A DNA stretch of 35,118 nucleotides from Pseudomonas profundi (lineage in GTDB: Bacteria > Pseudomonadota > Gammaproteobacteria > Pseudomonadales > Pseudomonadaceae), in the NCBI RefSeq assembly GCF_008638305.1, contig NZ_VTPZ01000016.1, positions 1 to 35,118 of the forward strand, in the 5' to 3' direction. The stretch's first letter is position 1, and each line of letters starts with the position of its first letter. Below, piece after piece: positions 16,958-26,380 of the stretch. A program made the translations under genes and the position numbers. The notes beneath the pieces were generated by a model. The model worked only from the letters and a program-made list of their open reading frames with translations. It was not told the origin of the DNA and did not search any database.

Positions 16958-19000
16958 ATGATGAAAAAGCTCGATACACAGAAACTATCCGCCATGCGTG
17001 GCAACCGAACTATCACCGGCTTGTTTGCCGTCCTGATCGTTTCGTTGTTGTTGCTATTCGTCAACTTCCTTTACCTGAATATTCAGAGTGCATACGACAC
17101 TGAATATATCGGTCACTCCGGTGAGTTAAGGGTGCTGTCGCAGCAGATCTCCAAGTCTGCAACCGAAGCAGCTACCGGTACGCCTGAAGCGTTCGGCCTG
17201 CTGGCTTCCGCCCGCGATGACTTTCAGGAGCGCTGGGACTATCTGTCCGAGGGCCGCGAAGAAACTGGCTTGCCCGCGGCTCCGGCAGCCCTGCAGGAGC
17301 AGGTCGCTCGGGTACAGGACGACTGGGATCGGGTGCGCCAGAACGCCGATGTGATTCTCGCCAGTGAAGCCACGGTTCTGTCTCTACATGAAGTAGCCGT
17401 CACCCTGGCTGACACGGTTCCGCAGCTACAGGTCGAATATGAGGACATTGTGGATGTGCTTATCACGGCCGGTGCCAGCGCCAGCCAGGTCTCTCTGGCG
17501 CAGCGCCAGTCGCTACTCGCCGAGCGTATTCTGGGTTCGGTAAACCGGGTGTTGTCAGGCGATGCTGACTCGGTACTGGCTGCTGACAGCTTTGGTCGGG
17601 ACGCGAGTCTGTTCGGACGTGTTCTACAAGGCATGTTGCAGGGTGACGAGGATCTGGGCATCGCCCAGGTAACCGATGAAGACGCCATCATGCGTCTGAA
17701 CGACGTTGCCGACATGTTCAGCTATGTATCGGACTCGGTCGACGAGATCCTGCTGACCTCGCCGGAGCTGTATCAGGTACGCCTGGCCGCCAATGATATT
17801 TTCACCGATTCCCAGCTACTGCTGGAAAACGCGTCTGACTTGTCTCGCGGATTTGAAGAGCGTAGCGACGCGCGCTGGACGAATACCCTGGTGGGTTACG
17901 CGCTTGCTCTTATAGCGCTTGGCTGCATTTTCCTGATCGGCGTCCAGATGACGCGAGAAACCCGTGCGCGCCTGGCCGAAACCGCAGAAAAGAACGAACG
18001 CAACCAGGCCGCTATTCTGCGTCTGCTCGACGAAATTGCTGACCTGGCCGATGGTGACCTGACAGCCGAAGCCACAGTGACTGAAGATTTTACGGGTGCC
18101 ATCGCCGACTCGATCAATTTCTCGATCGACCAGCTGCGCGCCCTGGTGGAAACCATCAACCATACAGCCCTGCAGGTCGCTACAGCCGCCCAAAGCACGC
18201 AGAGCACCGCGATTCATCTGGCCGAGGCTTCCGAGCATCAGGCCCAGGAAATTGCCGGAGCCTCGGCTGCTGTCAACGAAATGGCCGTGTCCATCGACCA
18301 GGTGTCAGCCAACGCCGCAGAGTCCTCAGCAGTGGCCGAGCGCTCTGTGGCGATTGCCAACAAGGGCAACGAAGTGGTGCAGAACACCATCGTGGGTATG
18401 GATACCATCCGCGAGCAGATCCAGGATACTTCCAAGCGCATCAAGCGTCTGGGTGAATCCTCCCAGGAAATTGGCGATATCGTGAGTCTGATCAACGACA
18501 TTGCTGACCAGACCAACATCCTCGCCTTGAACGCTGCGATTCAGGCCTCTATGGCGGGCGACGCCGGCCGCGGCTTTGCCGTGGTCGCCGATGAGGTACA
18601 GCGCCTGGCCGAGCGTTCATCCGGTGCGACCAAGCAGATCGAGGCACTGGTGAAGACCATTCAGACCGACACCAACGAAGCGGTAATCTCCATGGAACAT
18701 ACCACTGCCGAGGTGGTGCAGGGAGCCCGGCTGGCGCAGGACGCCGGTGTCGCTCTGGAGGAGATCGAAAAGGTATCGACCAGCCTTGCTGCGCTGATTC
18801 AGAACATCTCCAACGCTGCCCGACAGCAGGCTTCCTCTGCCGGTCACATTTCCAACACCATGAACGTGATCCAGGAGATTACTTCGCAGACCTCCGCGGG
18901 TACGACCACTACCGCACGAAGCATTGGCGAACTGGCGAAGCTGGCAGAAAGCATGCGCCAGTCAGTTGACGGCTTCACCCTGCCGCAGCAGGACGGCTGA
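16958..19000 (+). CDS. pilJ: PilJ, methyl-accepting chemotaxis protein for twitching
   Basis: Chemoreceptor of 680 aa (P. aeruginosa PilJ is about 682). The first membrane helix is residues 18-41 ([22 protein letters not shown]). A periplasmic PilJ-type sensor with helical repeats reaches about residue 305, the second membrane helix is near 311-332 and a HAMP region follows. The cytoplasmic signalling domain has its hairpin tip at [15 protein letters not shown] near residue 520, then [16 protein letters not shown]. The tip has [10 protein letters not shown] where many receptors have A-R-AGE-GRG, a PilJ trait. It senses surface contact, partly through pilin. Start ATG 16958, with a second ATG one codon on. 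A strong hairpin lies between this gene and pilK. Confidence 0.97.
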   Translation: MMKKLDTQKLSAMRGNRTITGLFAVLIVSLLLLFVNFLYLNIQSAYDTEYIGHSGELRVLSQQISKSATEAATGTPEAFGLLASARDDFQERWDYLSEGREETGLPAAPAALQEQVARVQDDWDRVRQNADVILASEATVLSLHEVAVTLADTVPQLQVEYEDIVDVLITAGASASQVSLAQRQSLLAERILGSVNRVLSGDADSVLAADSFGRDASLFGRVLQGMLQGDEDLGIAQVTDEDAIMRLNDVADMFSYVSDSVDEILLTSPELYQVRLAANDIFTDSQLLLENASDLSRGFEERSDARWTNTLVGYALALIALGCIFLIGVQMTRETRARLAETAEKNERNQAAILRLLDEIADLADGDLTAEATVTEDFTGAIADSINFSIDQLRALVETINHTALQVATAAQSTQSTAIHLAEASEHQAQEIAGASAAVNEMAVSIDQVSANAAESSAVAERSVAIANKGNEVVQNTIVGMDTIREQIQDTSKRIKRLGESSQEIGDIVSLINDIADQTNILALNAAIQASMAGDAGRGFAVVADEVQRLAERSSGATKQIEALVKTIQTDTNEAVISMEHTTAEVVQGARLAQDAGVALEEIEKVSTSLAALIQNISNAARQQASSAGHISNTMNVIQEITSQTSAGTTTTARSIGELAKLAESMRQSVDGFTLPQQDG

Positions 19001-19008
19001 CCGATGCA

Positions 19009-19028
19009 AGGGGGCCTACGGGCCCCCT
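19009..19028 (+). other. Strong UNCG-tetraloop hairpin between pilJ and pilK
   Basis: AGGGGGCC (19009-19016) and GGCCCCCT (19021-19028) form a perfect 8-bp GC-rich stem closed by C(TACG)G. This is a UNCG-type tetraloop, an exceptionally stable RNA loop class. It begins 9 nt after the pilJ stop. No T tract follows, so full termination is unlikely. It may stabilise the pilGHIJ message or lower pilK-chpA expression relative to pilJ (inference). Confidence 0.6.
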
Positions 19029-19055
19029 GTAGCCGGCTAACGCGAGGGGCTTACT

Positions 19056-19937
19056 GTGAAAGCGTCGAACTGGTCATTGCAGCACCTGCCGGATATGGAC
19101 GACACACAGTTCCGTCAGTGGCAGGCATTGCTTGAATCGCGCACAGGTGTCTGTGTGGGGGATCAACGCAGATTGTTTTTGCAGACCAGTTTGTGTGCAC
19201 GGATGCGCGAGAAACAGATGACCGACTACCAGACCTACTACGAGCATGTAACTCAGGGAGCGATAGGCGCCATTGAGTGGTCGGCATTGCTGGACAACGT
19301 GACGGTTCGCGAAACCAGTTTCATGCGCCACAGACCGTCGTTCGATTGTGTGACCCGGCATCTTCAACAACGCTTGAGCAGTGTTTCCGAAAAGCGGCCG
19401 TTGCACCTCTGGAGTGTCGGCTGCGCTAGCGGTGAGGAAGCCTATTCACTTGCAGTAACGACCGCCCAATGCCTGCGTTCAGCTGGCATGAACGAGGATG
19501 GCTTTGGTATCTGGGCGAGCGATATCAGCCCCAAGGCTCTCGAACAGGGGCGCGTCGCCCGGTATTCCACTGCCCGGTTGGGAGGGCTCACACAGACAGA
19601 ACGATCCACCTGGTTTAGCGCTCTCAGGGACGGACGGTATGAAGTCATACCGGCGCTGCGCGACAGGGTGTGCTTTACCCGCCTGAATATTCTCGAACTG
19701 GCCCAGGCCCCGATCCGGGATCTGGATATCATTTTCTGCCAGAACCTGCTCATCTATTTCCGTCGTTGGCGTCGCCGCGACTTGCTCAACCTGCTGGCCA
19801 GCCGATTGGCACCGGGCGGCATGTTGGTCATTGGTTTAGGTGAGATTGTGGACTGGAAAAACCCCTTGCTCGAGCGTGTACCCGATGACCGGGTGCAGGC
19901 CTATGTGCGACGGGAAAGTAACGGAAGTCTGGAGTGA
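19056..19937 (+). CDS. pilK: PilK, CheR-type chemoreceptor methyltransferase
   Basis: SAM-dependent protein-glutamate methyltransferase of 293 aa (PilK is about 291), predicted to methylate PilJ. The N-terminal helical CheR domain covers about residues 1-95. The SAM site is LWSVGCASGEEAYSLA near residues 115-130. It is followed by IWASDISPKALEQGR, YEVIPALRDRVCFTRLNIL and DIIFCQNLLIYFRRW, all CheR motifs. The likely start is GTG at 19056, preceded by CGAGGGG about 8 nt upstream, giving the N terminus MKASNWSLQ. The stop is 2 nt before the chpA ATG. Confidence 0.95.
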   Translation: MKASNWSLQHLPDMDDTQFRQWQALLESRTGVCVGDQRRLFLQTSLCARMREKQMTDYQTYYEHVTQGAIGAIEWSALLDNVTVRETSFMRHRPSFDCVTRHLQQRLSSVSEKRPLHLWSVGCASGEEAYSLAVTTAQCLRSAGMNEDGFGIWASDISPKALEQGRVARYSTARLGGLTQTERSTWFSALRDGRYEVIPALRDRVCFTRLNILELAQAPIRDLDIIFCQNLLIYFRRWRRRDLLNLLASRLAPGGMLVIGLGEIVDWKNPLLERVPDDRVQAYVRRESNGSLE

Positions 19938-19939
19938 AT

Positions 19940-22900
19940 ATGGGTGATCGGCATGATTATGTCGCCCTCGACTGGGTCAAAGGCGAAATTTCCGAGACAT
20001 TGGGCCAGGCACGCCAGGCTCTGGAAGCTTTTGTAGAAAACCCCGAGGACTCAACACGTCTGCGTTTTTGCCTGACCTATATTCATCAGGTTCACGGCAC
20101 ACTGCAGATGGTCGAGTTTTATGGCGCAGCGTTGCTGGCTGAAGAAATGGAACAGCTGGCGCAATCCTTGATGCATGGCACCGCGAGCCGTGAAGGGGAG
20201 GCGCTGGAAGTCCTGATGCAATCGATATTGCAGATGCCGGCATACCTTGACCGGGTGCAGAGTGGGCGTCGCGACTTGCCGTTGGTGCTATTGCCGTTGC
20301 TTAACGATATGCGTTCGGCTCGTGGCGAAAAGCTGTTATCCGAAAATGCACTCTTCAGTCCGGACCTTGGGGAGCAAGGTGATATCGACCTGTCGCCGGC
20401 CCCCGAATTTGCTGATGATCTGATCGTCATGCGCCTGCGCAAATTGCGTCAGGCCATGCAGATCGCCCAGGCCGGCATCATTCGAGAGCAAAACGTCGCT
20501 GCCAATAGCCATCAGCTGGGCAGAGTTTTCGCTCGCCTGGAGTCGCTATTCAAAGGGGTTCCCTTTGGCGACCTGTGGACCATTTTCGCGGGCGTGGCCG
20601 AAGGACTCGAGCTGGGAACGATCGAGACAGGTACGGCAATTCGCAATCTGTTGCGCGAGGGTGATCGTGAGCTTCGCAGGCTGGTGGAGAAAGGCATTGC
20701 TGCGCGCGGTGAGACACCTCCTCCGGAATTGCAGCGTAATCTGTTGTTCTATGTTGCCAAAAGCCTGGGCAGCAGTCCGAGGCTGGATGCGCTCAAGGAT
20801 CGTTACCAACTGCGTACCCTGTGGACCCAGGCCGAACGCGATGCCCAGTCATCGGGCAGCCGATTGGTGGGGCCGGATCGCAGTGCCATGCAGTCAGTGG
20901 TTGTGGCGTTGGGCGAAGAGCTTTTGCAAGTCAAGGAGCGGCTCGACCTGTTCGTACGCAGCGACCGTTCCGATCTGGGGAACCTCAAGGCCTTGTTGCC
21001 AACCCTGAAACAGATTGCCGACACGCTGGCGATGCTTGGGCTAGGCCAGCCGCGGCGTGTATTGCAGGATCAGATCGTGCGGTTGGAACAGCTCGCAAAT
21101 GGCGACATCGAAGTCGATGATGCTGGCCTGATGGACATTGCCGGCGGGTTGTTATTCGTTGAAGCCAGCTTGCAAGGCGTTTCAGGGCAGGAGCGTGGCG
21201 AAGCTGCCGAGGCAGACGGCGAGTCCGAGACGAGTCAGGCTCCGGTTAGCCAGGACATGGCGCAGGTGCATCAGCAGGTAGTTCAGGAGGCGCGAAATGC
21301 GCTCGAGCATACTCGCGACGCCATCAATTCTTTCATTGCCCAGCAATGGAATCATGATCAACTCCAGCCTGTAGATGAATACCTCAACAGCGTTCGCGGC
21401 GGCATGGAAATGCTCGGATTGCAACGCGCCGCCGATACCCTCGGTGCCTGTCGTTTGTACGTTATCGAGCAGTTGATCACCACCCAGTCCATTCCCGACT
21501 GGGAATCGCTCGACGCATTGGCTGATGTAATTACCAGCATCGACTATTACCTCGAGCGCCTGGCGGAAGACGACAGTGACCGCGGTGACAGTATTCTCTC
21601 GGTAGCCGAGGAACGCCTTGCGGTGCTTGATTATGACCCCGCTGGCGTCTCCCGGCGCAAGGCTGAAGCCGACAATCAGCCGACGTCGGTAATCCCGGGG
21701 GAGGCGACTGCGGTGCAAACGCCGGCAGTAGAGATGGAAGACGTCGAGGAGCTGGATACCGAGCTGGTCGAGATCTTTATCGAAGAAGCGGGCGAAGTGC
21801 TGGAGGCCTTGGCCGAGTTCACGCCGATCTGGCAGGCCGAGCCGGAAAACCACAAGGCGCGCGCCGAAGTGCGCCGATCTTTCCATACGCTCAAGGGTAG
21901 CGGCCGGATGGTTCGGGCTGGCGTACTGGCCGAACTCTCCTGGTCAGTGGAGAACATGCTCAACCGGGTGATAGACCGCAGTATCGAGCTGACGCCGACA
22001 GTGTTCTCGGTAATCAATGCTGTACGTGAGGTCATGCCCCGTCTGGTAGAAGACTTTGCAGCAAACACCCAGCAGCAGTTGCCGGAAGTCTCCCGGTTGT
22101 CCGCTCATGCCGACGCGCTATCCAAAGGGCTGACACTGCCCGAAGACGCGCCCGCGCCCGTGCAATTGGCGGGTGAAGCAGCCAGCCTGGGTGAAGCCGA
22201 GCCTGAAGAAGTGGTTGATACTGAAGCGTTGGCTGCGGGTTGTGTTTCAGACCAATCGCCAGCGCTCGACGAAGAGCCTGTTGTTGTGCCCGAGAGCGAG
22301 CTGACCGAGTCCTCGTCCGAGCAAGCTATGGTCGAGGCTTCAGAGCCTCGCGAAGGGGATGAGCCGGAAGAGGACTGGATAAATGCCCAGCTAGACGCTG
22401 AATTGCTGAGTGCTGAACCTGCGGGGCTCGAGCCAGACGACGAGACCACTCAATTGCTACCGGCAGCTCCAGGTGATGTGGACGAAGAGCAGGCTCAAGC
22501 ACTGGAAACAGGTGACCAGCCTGACGCACTGCAAACCGACGCCGACGCCGACGCGACTGCCGCGATGCCGGAAACTGAGCAGGCCGAGGCCGAGTTGCAC
22601 CTTGATGATGCCGAAGCGCTGGCTGCGTTAGACGCCGGTGTGGCTGAAGCGTCCGAAGGCATGGATCCAGTGTTGCTGGAAATCTTCAACAATGAAACCC
22701 AGGTGCATATAGAGGAAATTCGCCGCTTCATCGCCCGCTGTGAAGACTCCGTGCCGCAGCCAATCAGTGATGCGTTGCAACGTGCGCTGCATACGCTCAA
22801 GGGTAGCGCGCACATGGCTGGTATTCAGCCGATCGCCAGACTGGTCACGCCACTGGAAAAACTGGCGAAGGATTTCAAGGGCAACCTGATCGACGCCGAT

Positions 22901-25900
22901 GCGTCGCTGGCAACGCTGCTTGACGAAGTCGTCGGTATGATCGAAACAGGTCTGGTACAGCTGCAATCGGACCCTGAACAAGCCATTGCAGGCTCCGATA
23001 GCTTCCTTGGACGGGTGAAAGCGCTCCATGATGAGGGACTCAGCCAGCTGGAAAGCCGTCGCTCCGACGCGGAAGACAGTCGCGATAACCAGGCAGGTTT
23101 ACTGTCCATTTTCCTTACCGAGGGCATAGAGCTGTTGCTGGATGCAGCCGATGCGCTGCAGGCATGGCGCCGTGGGGAAGGTGATATCGACGGATACGGT
23201 CTGGTGCGTAGCTTGAGAGAGCTGGGAGAGGTCGCCGGCGATGTCGAGCTGAATACGCTGGAGACGTTGTGCCTGCGTCTGGAAGAAGTGCATGAGGCTA
23301 TTCTGGACGGTCGATTGCAGCTTGATGACAGTGTCGCGTTAGCGCTCGAAGCGGCCCATGATCGTCTGATCGTAATGATGGATCAGGTCGCCTCCCATCA
23401 GTTTGTGGTGCCTGCCGAGAACGAGATGGCGGCGCTGCACGCACTGTTTGTTGACGAGCGTACGCCGGACGCCATCGCTTCCCTGGCGGAAGAGGAGCTG
23501 ACCGGACCTGCCGAGGCGCAGGAGCAGACTGTTTCGCAAGGCTCGCAGGACGATACACCGCCAGGCATGTGGCATCCGCGCGAAGCGGTTACCGATCATG
23601 AGCTGGTCGATATCTTCTTGGAAGAGGCGCAGGAAATTATCGAGAGTTCAGGCGAAAGCTTGCGCACCTGGCTCGACGACACGGGCAACAACATTGCGGT
23701 AGAAGCCTTGCAGCGCGATCTTCATACCCTCAAAGGCGGCGCCCGCATGGCCGAGATTCGCCCGGTTGGCGATCTGGCGCACGAGCTGGAGTTTCTCTAC
23801 GAGGGGATATGCGAGTTCCGCTATCAACCCAGCGAGCATCTCGCCGCTTTGCTGCATGCCTGCCACGACTGCCTTGCCGATATGGTAGAGGGCGTCACCG
23901 CCGGACGCCCGATCAGCGATGGCTTGGGATTGATCGGCGCCATACGCGCTTATCGTGCACATCCTGATCAGCCAGTGGAATTGCCATCCCGCGATTCAGC
24001 CGCGCAGTCGGAATTCAATGTCAAGGCGCCGAGCTCTCCAGCTGCGGCACAACCTTCGGCATTCTCCCAGCCCATGCAAGGCATGCTGGCGATGTTCCTT
24101 GAGGAAGCGCGGGAGCTGCTCGAGCCCTGCGCTGCGCTGTTGCAGCGCAGGGAAGACGATCCCACGGCTGCGCACGATCTGTTGCACAGGGTGCAGACAC
24201 TGAAAGGCAGCGCCCGTCTCGCCAACCAGCACGATCTGGCAGAACAGGCGAAGTTGCTGGAAACCGCCCTGCACGAAAGCGAGCCTGACCATGTCGAGCT
24301 GTTGGAGCGCTCACTGAGCGAGCTTCAGTCGGCGATCGAAATGCTCGCTTCAGGGCAGGAACTGTCGGCAATCGACTGGTCGCTGACGGCGCATACACAG
24401 CCTGGCTCTGTAACGACTTCCAGCAAGTCCGCGGAAAAGCCTCGCGTTATCGACTCCGGCAAGACACTGGCCGACGTCAAGGCGATCCTTCAGCAGGCGA
24501 TGGAAGCGGGTGACGAGCGTCGGTCGAACGCTCGTAACAGTGCTCAGGAAACCGTTAAAGTGCCGGCTGGCCTGCTCGAGGACCTGGTGAACCTGGCGGG
24601 TGAAACCTCCATCTTCCGCGGCCGTATCGAGCAGCAAGTGACCGATTTGAGCCATACGCTGCAGGACGTGGAAAGTACTATCGAGCGGGTACGGGATCAG
24701 CTGCGCCGGCTGGATATGGAAACCCAGGCACAGATCCTTTCACGCCATCAGGAAGAAATAGAACAGGCCTACGAAGAATTCGATCCGCTGGAAATGGACC
24801 GGTATTCGCAGCTGCAGCAACTGTCCCGCTCGCTGTTCGAGTCGGCGTCCGACTTGCTTGATCTGAAAGAAACCCTGGCCTCCAAGAGCCGCGATGCGGA
24901 AACTCTGCTTATCCAGCAGGCTCGGGTGAATACCGAATTGCAGGAAGGTCTGATGCGTACCCGGATGGTGCCATTCGACCGCTTGTTGCCACGCATGCGC
25001 AGGGTAGTCAGACAGGTCGCCGGCGAACTGGGAAAAGAGGTCGAACTGGTCGTCGGTAATGCTGAAGGGGAAATGGACCGCAGCGTGCTTGAGCGCATGA
25101 TCGGCCCGCTGGAGCATATGCTGCGTAACGCGGTTGACCATGGCATCGAGATGCCGGCGGGGCGCGAAGCCGCCGGCAAGCCGGAAGAAGGTCGCATTAC
25201 CCTGGATCTGCGCCGTGAAGGCAGCGAGATCGTGCTACAGCTCGCTGATGACGGTAAGGGCATCAACCTGGATGCGGTACGCCGCAAGGCCATCGAGCGA
25301 GGCTTGCTGGATTCTGATGTCGAGTTGTCTGACGACGAGATTCTGCAGCTGATCCTCGAGGCAGGCTTCTCTACCGCCGACAAGATTACCCAGATATCGG
25401 GCCGCGGCGTCGGCATGGATGTGGTCAACGCGGAGGTCAAGCAGCTCGGCGGTAGCATGACGCTGGTGAACGAGCCGGGCCAGGGCACCGCCTTTACCAT
25501 CCGCCTGCCCTTTACCGTATCGGTGAACCGCGCGCTGATGGTTTACTCCGGCGATGACCTGTTCGCCATTCCGCTGAATACCATTGAAGGTATCGTTCGT
25601 GTCTCGGGTTACGAGCTGGAGGCCTACTATGCTCCGGATGCGCCACCCTTTGAATACGCTGGTAAAACCTATGATCTGCGGTATCTCGGAGAGTTGCTGG
25701 TCACCGGCCAGCAGCCCCGGCTAACCGGGCATTCCTTGCCTCTCCCGGTGATCCTGGTGCGGGGGGCCGAACACAGCATGGCTGTCCAGGTGGACGCGCT
25801 GGCAGGCTCGCGGGAAATCGTTGTGAAGAGCCTCGGGAAACAGTTTGCGGTCGTACCGGGTATCTCGGGTGCCACCATCCTCGGTGACGGCCGGGTCGTC

Positions 25901-26380
25901 GTCATCCTCGATCTGCTCGCCGTGATTCGTGCCCAGCAGGCGTTGCAGTCACAGCAACGACTGGCCGCTGAGCGCGCTCAGAGCATTGCTGCGCCGCTCG
26001 AAGAGCGCTCGACGCTGGTCATGGTGGTGGATGACTCGATTACGGTTCGCAAGGTCACTACGCGACTGCTTGAGCGTCACGGTATGGAAGTGGTGACTGC
26101 CAAGGACGGCGTCGAAGCTATTGCCATGCTGCAGGATATCCAGCCGGATATCATGCTGCTGGATATCGAGATGCCCCGCATGGATGGCTTTGAAGTAGCC
26201 ACCCTGGTGCGTCACGATGAGCGGCTCCAGGATCTGCCGATCATCATGATCACATCCCGAACCGGTGAAAAACACCGTGAGCGGGCGCGGACTATCGGTG
26301 TTAACGATTACCTCGGCAAGCCCTATCAGGAAACCGAGCTGCTCGAGGCGATAGGCAAGCTGGTTACCATTCGTGAATGA
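19940..26380 (+). CDS. chpA: ChpA, giant hybrid CheA kinase of the Pil-Chp system
   Basis: Multidomain histidine kinase driving PilG/PilH phosphorylation. ATG 19940 with GGAG at 19931-19934 gives 2146 aa starting MGDRHDYVAL, as in PAO1 ChpA; GTG 19934 is an alternative. Phosphotransfer-like domains in order: N-terminal HQVHG (His49), degenerate LNSVRGG (Asn483), HTLKGS (His649), HTLKGS (His951), a degenerate SLRELGE region near 1090, HTLKGG (His1262) and QTLKGS (Gln1419 at the His site). An acidic linker spans about 725-900. A dimerisation region follows (about 1530-1690), then a CheA ATPase with HMLRNAVDHG (His1726, Asn1730), DDGKGI and GRGVGMD, a CheW-like domain (about 1855-2000) and a receiver with Asp2075. 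PAO1 ChpA is longer, about 2470 aa. The stop overlaps chpB by 8 nt. Confidence 0.96.
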   Translation: MGDRHDYVALDWVKGEISETLGQARQALEAFVENPEDSTRLRFCLTYIHQVHGTLQMVEFYGAALLAEEMEQLAQSLMHGTASREGEALEVLMQSILQMPAYLDRVQSGRRDLPLVLLPLLNDMRSARGEKLLSENALFSPDLGEQGDIDLSPAPEFADDLIVMRLRKLRQAMQIAQAGIIREQNVAANSHQLGRVFARLESLFKGVPFGDLWTIFAGVAEGLELGTIETGTAIRNLLREGDRELRRLVEKGIAARGETPPPELQRNLLFYVAKSLGSSPRLDALKDRYQLRTLWTQAERDAQSSGSRLVGPDRSAMQSVVVALGEELLQVKERLDLFVRSDRSDLGNLKALLPTLKQIADTLAMLGLGQPRRVLQDQIVRLEQLANGDIEVDDAGLMDIAGGLLFVEASLQGVSGQERGEAAEADGESETSQAPVSQDMAQVHQQVVQEARNALEHTRDAINSFIAQQWNHDQLQPVDEYLNSVRGGMEMLGLQRAADTLGACRLYVIEQLITTQSIPDWESLDALADVITSIDYYLERLAEDDSDRGDSILSVAEERLAVLDYDPAGVSRRKAEADNQPTSVIPGEATAVQTPAVEMEDVEELDTELVEIFIEEAGEVLEALAEFTPIWQAEPENHKARAEVRRSFHTLKGSGRMVRAGVLAELSWSVENMLNRVIDRSIELTPTVFSVINAVREVMPRLVEDFAANTQQQLPEVSRLSAHADALSKGLTLPEDAPAPVQLAGEAASLGEAEPEEVVDTEALAAGCVSDQSPALDEEPVVVPESELTESSSEQAMVEASEPREGDEPEEDWINAQLDAELLSAEPAGLEPDDETTQLLPAAPGDVDEEQAQALETGDQPDALQTDADADATAAMPETEQAEAELHLDDAEALAALDAGVAEASEGMDPVLLEIFNNETQVHIEEIRRFIARCEDSVPQPISDALQRALHTLKGSAHMAGIQPIARLVTPLEKLAKDFKGNLIDADASLATLLDEVVGMIETGLVQLQSDPEQAIAGSDSFLGRVKALHDEGLSQLESRRSDAEDSRDNQAGLLSIFLTEGIELLLDAADALQAWRRGEGDIDGYGLVRSLRELGEVAGDVELNTLETLCLRLEEVHEAILDGRLQLDDSVALALEAAHDRLIVMMDQVASHQFVVPAENEMAALHALFVDERTPDAIASLAEEELTGPAEAQEQTVSQGSQDDTPPGMWHPREAVTDHELVDIFLEEAQEIIESSGESLRTWLDDTGNNIAVEALQRDLHTLKGGARMAEIRPVGDLAHELEFLYEGICEFRYQPSEHLAALLHACHDCLADMVEGVTAGRPISDGLGLIGAIRAYRAHPDQPVELPSRDSAAQSEFNVKAPSSPAAAQPSAFSQPMQGMLAMFLEEARELLEPCAALLQRREDDPTAAHDLLHRVQTLKGSARLANQHDLAEQAKLLETALHESEPDHVELLERSLSELQSAIEMLASGQELSAIDWSLTAHTQPGSVTTSSKSAEKPRVIDSGKTLADVKAILQQAMEAGDERRSNARNSAQETVKVPAGLLEDLVNLAGETSIFRGRIEQQVTDLSHTLQDVESTIERVRDQLRRLDMETQAQILSRHQEEIEQAYEEFDPLEMDRYSQLQQLSRSLFESASDLLDLKETLASKSRDAETLLIQQARVNTELQEGLMRTRMVPFDRLLPRMRRVVRQVAGELGKEVELVVGNAEGEMDRSVLERMIGPLEHMLRNAVDHGIEMPAGREAAGKPEEGRITLDLRREGSEIVLQLADDGKGINLDAVRRKAIERGLLDSDVELSDDEILQLILEAGFSTADKITQISGRGVGMDVVNAEVKQLGGSMTLVNEPGQGTAFTIRLPFTVSVNRALMVYSGDDLFAIPLNTIEGIVRVSGYELEAYYAPDAPPFEYAGKTYDLRYLGELLVTGQQPRLTGHSLPLPVILVRGAEHSMAVQVDALAGSREIVVKSLGKQFAVVPGISGATILGDGRVVVILDLLAVIRAQQALQSQQRLAAERAQSIAAPLEERSTLVMVVDDSITVRKVTTRLLERHGMEVVTAKDGVEAIAMLQDIQPDIMLLDIEMPRMDGFEVATLVRHDERLQDLPIIMITSRTGEKHRERARTIGVNDYLGKPYQETELLEAIGKLVTIRE

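Noticed and set aside
19934..19939. GTG 19934 as the chpA start
   Set aside because: Six nt upstream of ATG 19940 and inside the GGAG ribosome binding site; ATG 19940 gives the conserved MGDRHDYVAL N terminus.
22537..22559. Short GCCGAC tandem repeat in chpA
   Set aside because: It encodes Asp-Ala pairs inside the acidic linker and is ordinary low-complexity coding sequence.
24769..25500. Long minus-strand frame antisense to chpA (about 243 codons)
   Set aside because: It is Ser-rich and motif-free, opposite to the conserved kinase core; a shadow frame.
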